64,000 bases of DNA from Rhodospirillales bacterium (GCA_021775095.1 JAJFII010000057.1:1-64000), one strand, 5' to 3'; positions 17,281-27,302 are shown, numbered from the stretch's first letter. The notes: generated from the letters alone by a model not told the origin. Numbers and translations: made by a program.

Positions 17281-18852
17281 TTATTCGGGATCCTTGACCG
17301 AATCCAAATCAACCAGGGGGAAGGAAATGGTAAATGTCGATCCTTTTCCGATGGTCGAAATGACGCCAATGGTACCGCCCATACCCTCAACCAGAGCCTT
17401 GGTAATGGCCAAGCCCAGGCCCGTGCCACCGGTCGCCCGGGTGTCCGTCGAATCGATTTGTGAAAACCGGTCGAAAATACGATCCAACGCATTTTGCGGA
17501 ATGCCAATTCCCGTATCAACAATGCTGACGTTTGCATAACCGGACAGCTCGAAGGCTTGCACAAGAATATCCGCATGGTCCTTTGAAAACTTGGCGGCAT
17601 TTGACAGCAGGTTGGACATGACCTGATCGAAGCGACGAGGTTCGACGCGTATTTCCAGGCGTTGCGAAATTTGTTGATATACAAACCGGGTGGCATATTC
17701 GGTGGCAAAGTTTTGATTGGTGTCTACGGACTTGTGGACAAGCGTGTTCAAGTCACATTCGACTAAATTAAAATCCATCTTACCGGCGACAATTTTTTCA
17801 TAATCCAATAAATCGTTTACCAGGGTAATCAACCGCTCACTATTGCGGATCGAGATATCCAACAGTGAGACGGCCTGATCGGGCATGGCCTTGGCAAAAC
17901 CACCGCGCAATAACCCCAAAGCACCATGTAAGGCGGTCAAAGGCGTCCGTAATTCATGGCTCATGGTCGCCTGAAATTCTGTTTTTGCCTGGCTCGCCTC
18001 TAAGGCAGCGTCTCTGGCGATCATCAAATGACGTTTGGCCAATTCGTTTTCCGTGGTATCGACGGTGTGGGCTATGAAGTAGACGGGTTCATTGTTCTGG
18101 TCCCTGACCAGCGATGCGGTGACCTCGCCATAAATGCGATGGCCGGATTTGTGTCGATAGGTGCGCTTATTGGTATAAGAGGTAATTTCGCCGTCCAGGA
18201 CCTGTTGGCGCAAATGTAAACTTTTGTCCAGGCTATGGGAATCTCCACTGGTCACCGACATCGGCGTATCGACCAGTTCATCGACAGAATAGCCCAAAAA
18301 GCCCGCCAAAGCCTGATTGACACGAATTCTTTTCCCGTCGAGGTTAATCAACGCCATACCAACCGGCGCGTTGTCGAAGGCGTGACGAAACAGCTCTTCA
18401 CTTTGTAACAGGGCGGCTTCGGTTTTTTTACGTTCGCTGATGTCAACGGCCAGGGACCCGATGGCGGAAATTCGCCCGGAAGCGGTACGGACCGGATATT
18501 TAAGCAGGATCCAGTCCCGACCGAGACCCTCATGGTGATGAACCTGAGCCTCAGTCTCTATGGTTTTACCGGTTTTCAGGACCTCTTTTTCGATGGCGGC
18601 AACATTTTGGATATCCACGGAATCGGGAAACAGTTGCTCCATTTTTTTCCCAATTAATTCCGCCCTGGGAATTCCTAACCAGTCTTCATAGCGTTTATTG
18701 ACGTAGATAAAACGCCCCTCAAAATCCTTCATATTTTGAAACAGTGGGGCGCTCTCAACCATGTCACGCAATGATGACTCCAAACCCGTCGTAGAATCTG
18801 TCCGGTTACGAGCGGTTTTGTCTGGTTTTTTCATCGGCGATGTTGCATTCAA
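17281..18852 (-). CDS. PAS-domain hybrid-free sensor histidine kinase
   Basis: 523 residues, no transmembrane segment, so a cytoplasmic sensor. Two PAS domains occupy roughly residues 30-150 and 155-275 (FIYVNKRYEDWLGIPRAELIG; then DNAPVGMALINLDGKRIRVNQALAGFLGYS). HisKA follows with phospho-accepting His in MSHELRTPLTALHGA, then HATPase_c with N box NLLSNAAKFS, G1 DTGIGIP, F box FDRFSQID and G2 GTGLGLAI. No receiver domain and no response regulator gene lies nearby. It starts two bases after the dsrE-like stop and is probably the last gene of the sulfur-related operon. The signal and partner are unknown. Confidence 0.9.
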   Translation of the reverse strand: MNATSPMKKPDKTARNRTDSTTGLESSLRDMVESAPLFQNMKDFEGRFIYVNKRYEDWLGIPRAELIGKKMEQLFPDSVDIQNVAAIEKEVLKTGKTIETEAQVHHHEGLGRDWILLKYPVRTASGRISAIGSLAVDISERKKTEAALLQSEELFRHAFDNAPVGMALINLDGKRIRVNQALAGFLGYSVDELVDTPMSVTSGDSHSLDKSLHLRQQVLDGEITSYTNKRTYRHKSGHRIYGEVTASLVRDQNNEPVYFIAHTVDTTENELAKRHLMIARDAALEASQAKTEFQATMSHELRTPLTALHGALGLLRGGFAKAMPDQAVSLLDISIRNSERLITLVNDLLDYEKIVAGKMDFNLVECDLNTLVHKSVDTNQNFATEYATRFVYQQISQRLEIRVEPRRFDQVMSNLLSNAAKFSKDHADILVQAFELSGYANVSIVDTGIGIPQNALDRIFDRFSQIDSTDTRATGGTGLGLAITKALVEGMGGTIGVISTIGKGSTFTISFPLVDLDSVKDPE

Positions 18853-18854
18853 AT

Positions 18855-19298
18855 TTAGATCGTAAGAATTGATCCGTGTTTAGAGGCATCATGTAAAAAA
18901 CTAACAACCCCGGCAATATCAAAGACTAAATCTTCGCGCAACGCCTGCACATCAAGATTTTTTGCCCGTAGGCCCATTTCACAAATCATACATTTTACAT
19001 TTAAAGCGATACAGGCGCTTAACAGTTCTTCAAAACCACCAATTCCCCTGTCCCTGTAAAACTGGTCCCGCTCGGCTCCGGTCCCCGGCTCATCCGACAG
19101 GGGCATCAATTGCCAGGCGGAGGGTTTATCGGCGTCAATCTTCAGTAGGGCCTGGCAGGCCCCCATGGTAAAAAACAAGGTTACCGGTTTACCAATGGCC
19201 GCCGCAGCTGCGGCCATCACCAGGGCATAATGCACTTTGTCAAAATGATGGTCATAAACGACAATCGAAAGTTTATCGGGTGAACTCTTATTGGCCAT
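18855..19298 (-). CDS. DsrE/DsrF-like family protein
   Basis: 147 residues from ATG 19298 (a longer frame starts at 19334). LSIVVYDHHFDKVHYALVMAAAAAAIGKPVTLFFTMGACQALLK is the DsrE-like fold with a repeated beta-alpha unit; the conserved pair of Cys in VKCMICEMGLR is in the position of the sulfurtransferase active Cys. Family knowledge: small cytoplasmic proteins in persulfide transfer or peroxiredoxin-like chemistry. It overlaps the 3' end of the ThiF/MoeB-like gene by 11 bp, so they are coupled, supporting a role in sulfur relay. Function otherwise unassigned. Confidence 0.8.
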   Translation of the reverse strand: MANKSSPDKLSIVVYDHHFDKVHYALVMAAAAAAIGKPVTLFFTMGACQALLKIDADKPSAWQLMPLSDEPGTGAERDQFYRDRGIGGFEELLSACIALNVKCMICEMGLRAKNLDVQALREDLVFDIAGVVSFLHDASKHGSILTI

Positions 19299-20094
19299 GG
19301 CCCGATAAATCCGTAATTGTAGGAGTGTCGCCACAGACCGGGCACCCCGGGTCGCGATTGACTTTTATTTTTCGAAACGTTGACCCCAAACCGTCGCAGA
19401 TAAGCAAGGACCCGGACAGGCTTTCACCTATTCCCATCAATTCCTTTAGAATTTCGGCGGCCTGCATGGACCCGATCATGCCACATAACGCACCCAGAAC
19501 GCCAGCTTGCGCACAGGACGGGACCTGTCCGTCCGGCGGCGGTTCTCGAAAAATACATCGGTAACAGGGGCCCGCAACACCAGAGTCGTCATGGACATGT
19601 GGTTTAAATGTGGCGACCTGACCGTCAAAGCGCAGAATGGCACCGGAGACCAAAGTTTTTTTGGCGAAAAAACAGGCGTCATTAACCAAAAACCGGGTCG
19701 AAAAGTTGTCGCTGCCATCGGCAATGACATCGTACTGCGAAATCAGCTCCAAGGCGTTTGTCATATCAAACCGGGTTCGATGGGGAACCAGTGTGACATC
19801 GGGGTTGATATCCTTAACACGGGCAGCGGCGCTGTCGACTTTTAACCGTCCAACGTCGCTGGTGTGGTGAATGATTTGCCGTTGCAAATTTGACAGATCA
19901 ACGACGTCATCATCAACGATGCCGATTGTCCCGACCCCCGCCGCCGCCAAGTAGAGAATCAAAGGCGAACCCAGCCCACCGGCGCCAATAACCAAAACCT
20001 TTGACTCCAAAAGTTTCTGTTGGCCGACGCCACCGACTTCACGCAGAAGGATGTGGCGGGCATATCGCTTGACCTGATCTTCGGTGAAGGCCAT
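19288..20094 (-). CDS. moeB: HesA/MoeB/ThiF family adenylyltransferase
   Basis: 268 residues, the MoeB size. GAGGLGSPLILYLAAAGVG is the nucleotide-binding glycine motif; DDDVVDLSNLQRQIIH with the following Arg and Lys is the E1-like adenylation site. Two CxxC pairs (CYRC and CPVC) form the structural zinc site. Family knowledge: adenylates the C-terminal glycine of MoaD or ThiS so that it can receive sulfur. The start overlaps the cysK stop (TAATG). It sits between cysK and a DsrE protein, which suggests sulfur-carrier activation; MoeB versus ThiF cannot be settled because no moaD or thiS lies nearby. Confidence 0.88.
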   Translation of the reverse strand: MAFTEDQVKRYARHILLREVGGVGQQKLLESKVLVIGAGGLGSPLILYLAAAGVGTIGIVDDDVVDLSNLQRQIIHHTSDVGRLKVDSAAARVKDINPDVTLVPHRTRFDMTNALELISQYDVIADGSDNFSTRFLVNDACFFAKKTLVSGAILRFDGQVATFKPHVHDDSGVAGPCYRCIFREPPPDGQVPSCAQAGVLGALCGMIGSMQAAEILKELMGIGESLSGSLLICDGLGSTFRKIKVNRDPGCPVCGDTPTITDLSGHGQ

Positions 20095-21059
20095 TACGCC
20101 ATACCGTCAAACAAAGCAGTAGACAGATACCGTTCTGCGAAGGAGGGCAAAATGGCGATGATATTTTTACCTGCCATTTCGGGCCGTTCGGCAATTTCCA
20201 AGGCTGCCGCCACGGCAGCGCCCGACGAGATACCGCAGGCAATGCCTTCCAGGCGGGCAACTTTCCGGGCCATGGCGAAAGCCGTTTCATTGCCGATTTT
20301 GAGGACTTCGTCAATCAAATCCTGATCCAGGTTATTGGGCACGAAGCCGGCGCCGATCCCTTGTATTTTATGGGGTCCGGGAGTGCCGCCAGACAGGATC
20401 GAACTGTCTTCGGGTTCGACCGCAACCACTTTGAAGGCCGGGTTATAGGATTTTAATACCGACCCACAACCGGTCAGCGTCCCGCCGGTTCCGACACCGC
20501 TGACCAGCACATCCGCCTGGCCACCGGAGTCGCGCCAGATTTCCTCAGCAGTTGTATTCCGGTGTATTTCCGGATTTGCCGGATTATCAAACTGCTGCAG
20601 GATAATCGCGCCAGAGATTGTTGCCGCCAGTTCGTTGGCCCGGTCGATAGCGCCGCGCATGCCCAACGTGGCCGGTGTCAATTCGATTTCCGCCCCTAAC
20701 AGGAGTAACATTTTGCGCCGTTCAACGGACATACTTTCCGGCATGGTCAAAATCAGGCGATAACCCTTGGCCGCACAAACAAAGGCCAAAGCGATCCCCG
20801 TGTTACCCGATGTCGGTTCGACCAAAGTCGCGCCCGCCTTAATCCGGCCGTCTTTTTCAGCGGCTTCGATCATCGCCATCCCGATCCGGTCCTTAACCGA
20901 ACCCAGCGGATTAAAAAATTCACATTTGGCGATGATCTGCCCGCCGACCCCCGCCGCGTCGGTTAACCGCGACAGGCGGATAAGCGGTGTGGCACCCACG
21001 GTGTCGATGATATTGTCGTATATGCGGCCGCGAAATTCGGCGTTCTTTTGCGCGTTCAT
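20094..21059 (-). CDS. cysK: cysteine synthase A (O-acetylserine sulfhydrylase)
   Basis: 321 residues, full length. The PLP lysine is in [11 protein letters not shown], the phosphate/asparagine loop in [12 protein letters not shown], and the glycine-rich PLP phosphate loop in [12 protein letters not shown]. Converts O-acetyl-L-serine and sulfide to cysteine, in the cytoplasm. It follows an Rrf2 regulator by 8 bp and overlaps the next gene by one base, forming an rrf2-cysK-moeB-dsrE operon. A CymR-like regulatory link with the upstream Rrf2 protein is plausible. Confidence 0.95.
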   Translation of the reverse strand: MNAQKNAEFRGRIYDNIIDTVGATPLIRLSRLTDAAGVGGQIIAKCEFFNPLGSVKDRIGMAMIEAAEKDGRIKAGATLVEPTSGNTGIALAFVCAAKGYRLILTMPESMSVERRKMLLLLGAEIELTPATLGMRGAIDRANELAATISGAIILQQFDNPANPEIHRNTTAEEIWRDSGGQADVLVSGVGTGGTLTGCGSVLKSYNPAFKVVAVEPEDSSILSGGTPGPHKIQGIGAGFVPNNLDQDLIDEVLKIGNETAFAMARKVARLEGIACGISSGAAVAAALEIAERPEMAGKNIIAILPSFAERYLSTALFDGMA

Positions 21060-21067
21060 AGGTTTTC

Positions 21068-21523
21068 CTAAATGGTAAAATCGAGATTTTCGCGGCCTTC
21101 ACTGGCAATTCCTGCCATGTCGGCACGTGTACAAAGATCATCAATAGAGGTTGCGCCAAGGCGTTCCAGCGCAACTTCTTGCAGTTCATTCCACAGGGGA
21201 CGGACAACTTTCTGCCCCAAATCCGAACCTTCCGTATGATCGGTGTCCTTTTTGCCCGCCTCCATGGTGCGAACAACCCCGACAATATCCGCAACGGAAA
21301 TTCGGCGCCGTTCCTTGGCCAGCCGATAACCACCCTTGGGACCGCGGGTTCCGACCAGAATATTATGGCGCACCAACTGTTGCAAAGCCTGTTCCAGATA
21401 CCGTCTTGGGATCCCCTGGCGGCGCGTGATTTCTCGGCTTTGCACGGGTTCCGCGCCAGCGTGATAGGCGATATCCAGGACCGCTTCGATGGCGAACAAA
21501 ACCTTTTTTGACAGTCGTAACAT
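21068..21523 (-). CDS. Rrf2 family transcriptional regulator (CymR/IscR-like)
   Basis: 151 residues from ATG 21523, chosen because AGGAGG lies just upstream; longer frames to 21685 run through the dut gene region. [23 protein letters not shown] and the winged-helix [43 protein letters not shown] are hallmark Rrf2 sequence. Only one cysteine follows (about residue 137), so it lacks the three-Cys cluster ligand set of IscR. This fits a CymR-type sensor that responds to cysteine metabolism, and it directly precedes cysK. Regulation of the operon, itself included, is inferred. Confidence 0.9.
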   Translation of the reverse strand: MLRLSKKVLFAIEAVLDIAYHAGAEPVQSREITRRQGIPRRYLEQALQQLVRHNILVGTRGPKGGYRLAKERRRISVADIVGVVRTMEAGKKDTDHTEGSDLGQKVVRPLWNELQEVALERLGATSIDDLCTRADMAGIASEGRENLDFTI

Positions 21524-21533
21524 GGTGCCTCCT

Positions 21534-21989
21534 TTATACGCCAACCCCGGTCGAGCCAAAACCGCCGCGTCCGCGCGCGGTTCTGTCCAGATCATCAACT
21601 TCGTTCCATTGGGCGACAACGTAGGGGGCAATGACCAATTGTGCGATCCGCATGCCGCGTTCAATAACCACCGGTTCAGTGCCATGATTAATCAAAATAA
21701 CACCCAGTTCGCCCCGGTAATCGGCATCAATGGTCCCCGGGGCATTCAAGCAGGTAAGGCCGTTAGTGATGGCAAGGCCAGAGCGCGGTCGGATCTGCGC
21801 TTCAAAACCCGGCGGTAAGGCGATCTGCAGTCCGGTGGGAATAATCCGCCGGGCACCGGGCGCCAAGCTGAGGGAACCCTCAATCGCAGCCAATAAATCG
21901 GCACCGGCACTGGCCGCCGTCGCATAGGCCGGCAAGGCCAGCCCTCGACTATGGGGTAAGCGGGAAATGGCGACGGTGACGGCATTCAT
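21534..21989 (-). CDS. dut: dUTP diphosphatase
   Basis: 151 residues, typical trimeric dUTPase. The family motifs are visible in order: [35 protein letters not shown] and a C-terminal [10 protein letters not shown] that closes over the active site. Hydrolyses dUTP to dUMP, preventing uracil incorporation. The ATG overlaps the coaBC stop by four bases (ATGA), as in other Rhodospirillales gene sets. Confidence 0.96.
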   Translation of the reverse strand: MNAVTVAISRLPHSRGLALPAYATAASAGADLLAAIEGSLSLAPGARRIIPTGLQIALPPGFEAQIRPRSGLAITNGLTCLNAPGTIDADYRGELGVILINHGTEPVVIERGMRIAQLVIAPYVVAQWNEVDDLDRTARGRGGFGSTGVGV

Positions 21990-23194
21990 GGTTGCACCTG
22001 AAAATGCTTGACGATTCGATGTGCAAGAGTTTCTCCGACAGCATCTTTGCTCATTTCCGGCCAGGTTTCTGTCCCCAATTGAGTGATAAAATGGACCTGG
22101 TTGGTTGGACCGTCAAAGACGCCGGATGCGGTTGAAACGTCGTTGGCAAGGATCCAGTCGCAGTTTTTGCGTTGCCGTTTTGCCGTCGCGTTAACGATCA
22201 CATCATCGGTTTCGGCGGCAAATCCGACGACCAGTTGGGGTCTGCCGGCCCGGGCTTTAGCCAAAGTCGCCAGAATATCTGGATTCTCCGTCAAGGCCAG
22301 TCGCGGCGGTGCTCCGCCGGCGGTCTTTTTGATTTTCGAATTTTCCTGCTGATCCATGCGCCAGTCGGACACCGCCGCCGCACAAACCACGATGTCAACT
22401 GGCAACGCGGCTTCGCAGGCGGCCAACATTTCCCGTGCCGACTCGACGGCAACAACGCCGACACCACCCGGGTCCGGTTGTCGGGTCGGGCCCGATACCA
22501 AAGTTGTTGCGCAGCCCAGCGTGGCTAGGGCCCTGGCGATGGCATGGCCCTGTTTACCCGACGACCGATTGCCGATGAAGCGGACCGGATCGATGGCTTC
22601 AAAAGTCGGACCACTGGTAACCAGAGCGCGTTTTCCGGTGAGTGGCAAGTCGCCGGCAAAATAGCGCGCAAGGGTTTCAGCAATCTGCAGCGGTTCGCGC
22701 ATCCGCCCCATGCCAAATTCCCCACAGGCCATGGCCCCGTCGTCCGGCCCAATGATTTCGACGCCGCGCGCCCGCAGGGTCGCCAGGTTGGCTTGGGTTG
22801 CCGGATGGTCCCACATGCGATGGTTCATGGCCGGTGCAATGAGAACCGGTTTGTCACTGGCCAGGAGCGCCGTCGTTGCCAAATCGTCGGCCTGTCCGTT
22901 GGCCATCTTTGATATGATATTGGCGGTTGCCGGCGCCACCAAAATCACATCGGCTTCCCGCGACAATCGAATGTGTCCCATTTCGTTTTCGTCGGTCAAA
23001 GAAAACAAATCTTGATAGACTTTTTCCTCGCTCACCGACTGCAGGGCCAAAGCCGTCACAAACTGGGCACCTCCTGCGGTTAACAGGCAACGGACCTGAT
23101 TGCCCTGTTCGCGCAGCCGTCGGACCAGCTCGGGACATTTGTAGGCGGCAATACCACCGGTGACGATCAACAATATCCGTTTGCCTGCCAACAC
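21986..23194 (-). CDS. coaBC: bifunctional phosphopantothenoylcysteine decarboxylase / phosphopantothenate-cysteine ligase
   Basis: 402 residues. The N-terminal half is a flavodoxin-like CoaC domain with [17 protein letters not shown], the [13 protein letters not shown] loop and [14 protein letters not shown] containing the catalytic Asn/Met region. The C-terminal CoaB domain has [24 protein letters not shown] for CTP/phosphopantothenate binding. It catalyses the ligation of Cys to phosphopantothenate, then decarboxylation to 4'-phosphopantetheine in coenzyme A synthesis. Downstream of ubiE-ubiB and overlapping dut. Confidence 0.96.
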   Translation of the reverse strand: MLAGKRILLIVTGGIAAYKCPELVRRLREQGNQVRCLLTAGGAQFVTALALQSVSEEKVYQDLFSLTDENEMGHIRLSREADVILVAPATANIISKMANGQADDLATTALLASDKPVLIAPAMNHRMWDHPATQANLATLRARGVEIIGPDDGAMACGEFGMGRMREPLQIAETLARYFAGDLPLTGKRALVTSGPTFEAIDPVRFIGNRSSGKQGHAIARALATLGCATTLVSGPTRQPDPGGVGVVAVESAREMLAACEAALPVDIVVCAAAVSDWRMDQQENSKIKKTAGGAPPRLALTENPDILATLAKARAGRPQLVVGFAAETDDVIVNATAKRQRKNCDWILANDVSTASGVFDGPTNQVHFITQLGTETWPEMSKDAVGETLAHRIVKHFQVQP

Positions 23195-23285
23195 CCGTTA
23201 ATCCCTTACATTTCACGAAAAATTAGTGTTGATAAGTTAATAACCCGCCAGCGTCCACACAAGGCCTTATTTGTCGGCGGCTGCC

Positions 23286-24827
23286 CTAAAAAAACTTTAT
23301 GGCGACGACGAGAGATAACAAAAACAAAACAATGATCCAAAGGGACGGCAGGACCGGGCGGTGAGCGGATTCGCCTTGCAGCGCCCGAATTGTATCCGGG
23401 TGCAGTTTGAGCTGCCCGTCCGCCATTAATTGGGTTCCCTGTTCGATCCGATCGATCATCGTCGGCAACCGCTCGGCCACGTCAGACAGGTTTGACAGGG
23501 TATCACGAAGCCGCGCCTGCGGCCCCAGGTTTTCCATCATCCAGGATTCGATTAACGGCCGTGCAAGAAACCACATATTGGCCTCCGGGCACAATTTGCG
23601 CGCCGTCCCTTCAGCCACAAGCATGGTTTTCTGTAACAACAACAATTGCGGTTGTGCTTCCATTTCGAAGGTTTCGGTAATCTGAAATAATTGGCCGAGC
23701 AATCGGGCGATGGAAATTTCGTTCTGGGGTTTGTCGAGTATCGGTTCGGCAATCGAGCGACAGGCCTGGCTGAAAGCATCCAGGGACTTTGTTCGGGGAA
23801 TCCATCCGGCTTCGAAATGAATTTCTGCGGCGCGGCGGTAATTGCGGTTTAGGAAGGCAAGCAGCAACTCTCCCACAGCCCGGCGGGTTTTTAGCTCCAG
23901 CCGCCCCATAATACCAAAATCGACGGCGGCGATTTGTCCTGATTTCGTAACAAAGATATTACCGGGATGTACGTCGGCGTGAAAAAAGCCGTCACGAAAT
24001 ACCTGTCGGAAAGATGCCGCCGACGCCTTTTCCAGGATATCGAGAGGATCAAGTCCGGCTTCGATGATCGCGTCGCGGTCATCCAGGCCCCAACCGGTTA
24101 CCCAATCCGATGTCAGCACCCGCGCCGCCGTTAATCCCCAGTCGATTTCCGGAACCATAAAATCCGGATCCGTTGCAAAGTTATCCGCCAGCTCCGCACC
24201 CGCCGCAGCTTCAAACCGTAAATCCATTTCCATCTCAACCGTTTCGGCAATGGTTTCGATCATTTCAACCGGTTTAAGACGCCGTAAATCGGGGCGCGCC
24301 CGCTCAACCAGTTTAGCGACCCACCGGAACAGCCCCAGGTCCTTTCGAAAGGCCTGCTCTATGCCCGGGCGCAGGACCTTGACGGCGACGGTATTGCCGT
24401 CATGGGTTACCGCATAATGGACCTGTGCAATGGAAGCGGCGGCAATCGCGTCGTTATCGAACTGACGAAACAAATCATCAACCGGCTCGCCCAGCTCTTC
24501 CTCGATAATACGCCGTGCTTCGGTGCCGGGAAAGGCTGGCAGCCGGTCCTGCAGATCCGACAGGTCCTGTGCCAATTCTTCCCCCAACAGGTCCGATCGT
24601 GTGGACAGGGCCTGACCGAGCTTGATGAAGCTCGGGCCCGCCTCGTTGAGTGCTCGGGCCAGTCGCTGACCGGGGCGCCCGTCAACATTTCGCCGCGACA
24701 GCAGGCGGGCGACGGCCACATAAGCGGGCGCGACTTTCAGATATTCGAGGGCAAATAACGCGTCATGGCGGGCCAGAATTCGGGCAATCGCAAGGAATCG
24801 TCTGATGTGAATTAAGGCCTGATACAT
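23286..24827 (-). CDS. ubiB: ubiquinone biosynthesis regulatory kinase-like protein UbiB
   Basis: 513 residues. The KxGQ motif typical of the UbiB/ADCK family is in FIKLGQALSTRSD, the Ala-rich loop in AAASIAQVH, and the lysine in VAVKVLRPG; HADVHPGNIFV and AVDFGIMGR are the catalytic and metal loops. The C-terminus is a transmembrane hairpin (SLWIIVLFLLSLVVAIKFF). Family knowledge: membrane-associated ATPase needed for ubiquinone synthesis. Ten bases after ubiE on the same strand. Confidence 0.95.
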   Translation of the reverse strand: MYQALIHIRRFLAIARILARHDALFALEYLKVAPAYVAVARLLSRRNVDGRPGQRLARALNEAGPSFIKLGQALSTRSDLLGEELAQDLSDLQDRLPAFPGTEARRIIEEELGEPVDDLFRQFDNDAIAAASIAQVHYAVTHDGNTVAVKVLRPGIEQAFRKDLGLFRWVAKLVERARPDLRRLKPVEMIETIAETVEMEMDLRFEAAAGAELADNFATDPDFMVPEIDWGLTAARVLTSDWVTGWGLDDRDAIIEAGLDPLDILEKASAASFRQVFRDGFFHADVHPGNIFVTKSGQIAAVDFGIMGRLELKTRRAVGELLLAFLNRNYRRAAEIHFEAGWIPRTKSLDAFSQACRSIAEPILDKPQNEISIARLLGQLFQITETFEMEAQPQLLLLQKTMLVAEGTARKLCPEANMWFLARPLIESWMMENLGPQARLRDTLSNLSDVAERLPTMIDRIEQGTQLMADGQLKLHPDTIRALQGESAHRPVLPSLWIIVLFLLSLVVAIKFF

Positions 24828-24836
24828 GAGTTCCGC

Positions 24837-25595
24837 TTAAATCCGCCAGGCCGAATGGATGGCGGCGATGCCACCGGACAGGTTCTGGTGGGTGGCCCGG
24901 CTCAAGCCGGCATCGGAAATCATCTGCTGGAACCGATGCTGATCCGGAAATTGGCGAATGCTCTCGGCCAGATATAAATAGGCCTCCCGATCCTGAGCGA
25001 TTTTTCCACCGAGCCAAGGTAACACTTTGAAGCAATAGGTGTCGTAGGGTTTTTCCAGCAGGGGTAGGGCGATACGGGAAAATTCGAGGCATAAAAACCG
25101 GCCACCGGGTTTCAGAACCCGCCGTGCTTCGGCCAAGGCCCGGTCGATATGGGTAACGTTGCGGATACAAAACGCGATGGTGAAGGCGTCGACACTGCTA
25201 TCGGCAAGGGGTAAATGTTCGGCGTCACCGGCCATCCAGTTCAGACCCTTGAGAAATCCCCGGTTGATGGCCCGGTCACGCCCCCGGTTCACCATTTCCT
25301 CATTGATGTCACAAACGGTGACCCGGCGACCGCCCTTCTCGAGAAATCGAAAGGCGATATCGCCAGTGCCGCCGCCCACATCCAGCAGGCTCATGGTCGG
25401 CTGTGGCCGCAGGGTCTCGATCAGGCTATTTTTCCACAATCGATGAACTCCGAAACTCATGAGATCATTCATCACATCGTAATTTGACGCAACCCGGTCA
25501 AAGACTCCTTTAACCAGGGAGGCCTTTTCGCTGTCCAGCACGTTCTGGAAGCCGAAATGAGTTGTCTGTGGGCCACTTGTGTTTTTTACTGACAT
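24837..25595 (-). CDS. ubiE: ubiquinone/menaquinone biosynthesis C-methyltransferase
   Basis: 252 residues from ATG 25595 (MSVKNTSGPQTTHFGFQNV; a longer frame begins at 25625, but this start matches UbiE N-termini). SAM-binding motif I is LDVGGGTGDIAF, followed by VCDINEEM and the conserved FGxRNVT-type segment here CIRNVTHIDRALAEARRVLKPGGR. Methylates the C-2 carbon of the demethylubiquinone-type precursor. The divergent mutM starts about 85 bp away on the other strand. Confidence 0.95.
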   Translation of the reverse strand: MSVKNTSGPQTTHFGFQNVLDSEKASLVKGVFDRVASNYDVMNDLMSFGVHRLWKNSLIETLRPQPTMSLLDVGGGTGDIAFRFLEKGGRRVTVCDINEEMVNRGRDRAINRGFLKGLNWMAGDAEHLPLADSSVDAFTIAFCIRNVTHIDRALAEARRVLKPGGRFLCLEFSRIALPLLEKPYDTYCFKVLPWLGGKIAQDREAYLYLAESIRQFPDQHRFQQMISDAGLSRATHQNLSGGIAAIHSAWRI

Positions 25596-25680
25596 GGCGG
25601 GACCATAACCCATGACTAGGGTCAAAGCCCATTAAATATCATACCCCTTATATGAAATAAAAGCTGGAAAGCCCCCTTTA

Positions 25681-26511
25681 ATGCCAGAATTACCCGAAGT
25701 CGAAACGGTACGCCGAGGCTTGATGCCGGTCCTCGAAGGTCAACGGCTTGAGCGGGTGCAAATTCGCCGCGCCGATCTGCGGTTTCCCTTCCCCGATGGA
25801 TTTGGTCAACGGTTGACCGGGCGGACGGTAATCGCCGTAAAGCGGCGGGCGAAATTTTTGCTGATCGATCTGGATGATGGGACCGTATTAATTTCGCACC
25901 TTGGCATGTCGGGAAGTTATCGTATCTATGCCAAGGACCCGCCGGTTCTCGATAAACACGACCACGTGATCTTTGTCACAGCCGACGGGCAGGAGGTGCG
26001 ATACAATGATCCCAGACGCTTTGGTTTTATGGATTTGACGACGCACGATGAAATGCCCGACCATAAGTTGTTAAATAAAATCGGACCGGAACCGGTTTTC
26101 CCCGGATTGGACGGCCGCCAGCTGGCGGCGCGGCTGAAGCACCGGGCGACACCCATTAAGGCCGCCCTGCTGGACCAAAAAGTCATCGCGGGGATCGGTA
26201 ATATCTATGCCTGCGAAGCCCTTCACGACGCCGGGATTTCACCCAAACGCAAGGCGTCGTCGGTTCAGGGGAAACGGGCGGAACGACTGGCCCGCGCCAT
26301 AAAAGAGGTTTTGCTGCGCGCCATCGATGCCGGCGGGTCATCGCTTAAGGACCATCGCCAACCGTCGGGTGAGTTGGGGTATTTCCAGCATACCTTTCGG
26401 GTTTATGGCCGGACCGGTGCGGCCTGTTCCGTTTGTGGTCCCGAAGTCCGCATTAAACAACTCACTCAATCGGGACGTTCCACCTTCTTTTGTTCGCATT
26501 GTCAGAGATAA
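25681..26511 (+). CDS. mutM: formamidopyrimidine-DNA glycosylase
   Basis: 276 residues. It begins MPELPEVETVRRGL, with catalytic Pro-2 and Glu-3. Lys in RRAKFLL and Arg in NDPRRFGF contact DNA. The C-terminal zinc finger is CSVCGPEVRIKQ with a second pair FFCSHCQR. Removes 8-oxoguanine and formamidopyrimidine lesions and nicks the DNA. Divergent from ubiE. Confidence 0.97.
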   Translation: MPELPEVETVRRGLMPVLEGQRLERVQIRRADLRFPFPDGFGQRLTGRTVIAVKRRAKFLLIDLDDGTVLISHLGMSGSYRIYAKDPPVLDKHDHVIFVTADGQEVRYNDPRRFGFMDLTTHDEMPDHKLLNKIGPEPVFPGLDGRQLAARLKHRATPIKAALLDQKVIAGIGNIYACEALHDAGISPKRKASSVQGKRAERLARAIKEVLLRAIDAGGSSLKDHRQPSGELGYFQHTFRVYGRTGAACSVCGPEVRIKQLTQSGRSTFFCSHCQR

Positions 26512-26519
26512 AGGTTTAT

Positions 26520-26915
26520 ATGAAAGCCATGAAATGGTGCCGCTTCTCCCTGATTGCCCTGTGCCTATGCGGTTTGACTTTTACTATTCTGCCCGTCCAT
26601 GCCCAGACGCCGGTGTTTTTGAGCGTGATCGAAGATCTGCCGCTCATGCCTGGATTTGTTGAAGATTCCGACAGTGCCTTGAAATTTGAAACGGAAGCCG
26701 GCCGGATCGCCGAAATAACCGCCTCAGGAGCCGGTACAATAAGTGCTGTCATTGATTTTTACAGCCGGACCCTGCCTCAACTGGGCTGGCGGCTCGAGAC
26801 ACCAACCCGTTATCGACGGGAGGGGGAAATTCTGATCCTGGACGTTTTGCAATTGGACAGCAAGGGTGCCGGCGTTGAAGTGCACTTCCTGCTTTCACCG
26901 GCGACCGCAAAATAA
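26520..26915 (+). CDS. small exported protein of unknown function
   Basis: 131 residues from ATG 26520 (AAAGG five bases upstream; a 10-residue longer frame overlaps mutM). A Sec signal (MKWCRFSLIALCLCGLTFTILPVHAQ) is followed by a mature domain of about 105 residues: IEDLPLMPGFVEDSDSALKFETEAGRIAEITA, then TISAVIDFYSRTLPQLGWRLE and VLQLDSKGAGVEVHFLLSPA. The helix-then-strand organisation FYSRTLPQLGW resembles small periplasmic domains found next to mutM or rpsT in related genomes, but I do not recognise a named family. Probably co-transcribed with mutM. Confidence 0.75.
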   Translation: MKAMKWCRFSLIALCLCGLTFTILPVHAQTPVFLSVIEDLPLMPGFVEDSDSALKFETEAGRIAEITASGAGTISAVIDFYSRTLPQLGWRLETPTRYRREGEILILDVLQLDSKGAGVEVHFLLSPATAK

Positions 26916-27005
26916 CCGTCTCTCAACCCCTTATGGACCCTTGACGTGGTCTTGAACGGGCTTTATAAGCCAGCCCTTCAATGGAATAATAAAGGTTTGA
27001 AATTC

Positions 27006-27272
27006 ATGGCCAATCATTCTTCGGCTAAGAAACGTATTCGTCAAACAGAACGCCGCACGGAAGTAAACCGTCATCGTGTCAGCGCTATTCGCACCGGCCT
27101 GCGCAAGGTCGAAGAAGCGATTGCCGGTGGCGATAAGGGCGTTGCAGAAACAGCATTTCGCGCAGCCCAGCCACAACTGATGAGCGGTGTCAGCAAAGGC
27201 GTTATGCATGCCAATACGGTGTCGCGTAAATTGTCTCGTTTGTCCAAGCGTATTAAAGGCATGGCCGCTTAA
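27006..27272 (+). CDS. rpsT: 30S ribosomal protein S20
   Basis: 88 residues from ATG 27006 (a longer frame upstream lacks S20 sequence). [22 protein letters not shown] is the diagnostic S20 N-terminus; the remainder is Lys/Arg/Ala-rich helical and ends KRIKGMAA. Primary 16S rRNA-binding protein of the small subunit. It is followed by a clear terminator at 27303-27332. Confidence 0.96.
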   Translation: MANHSSAKKRIRQTERRTEVNRHRVSAIRTGLRKVEEAIAGGDKGVAETAFRAAQPQLMSGVSKGVMHANTVSRKLSRLSKRIKGMAA

Positions 27273-27302
27273 TCTGCGGCGTGTTCTGTGTCCTGATCGA
27301 GG

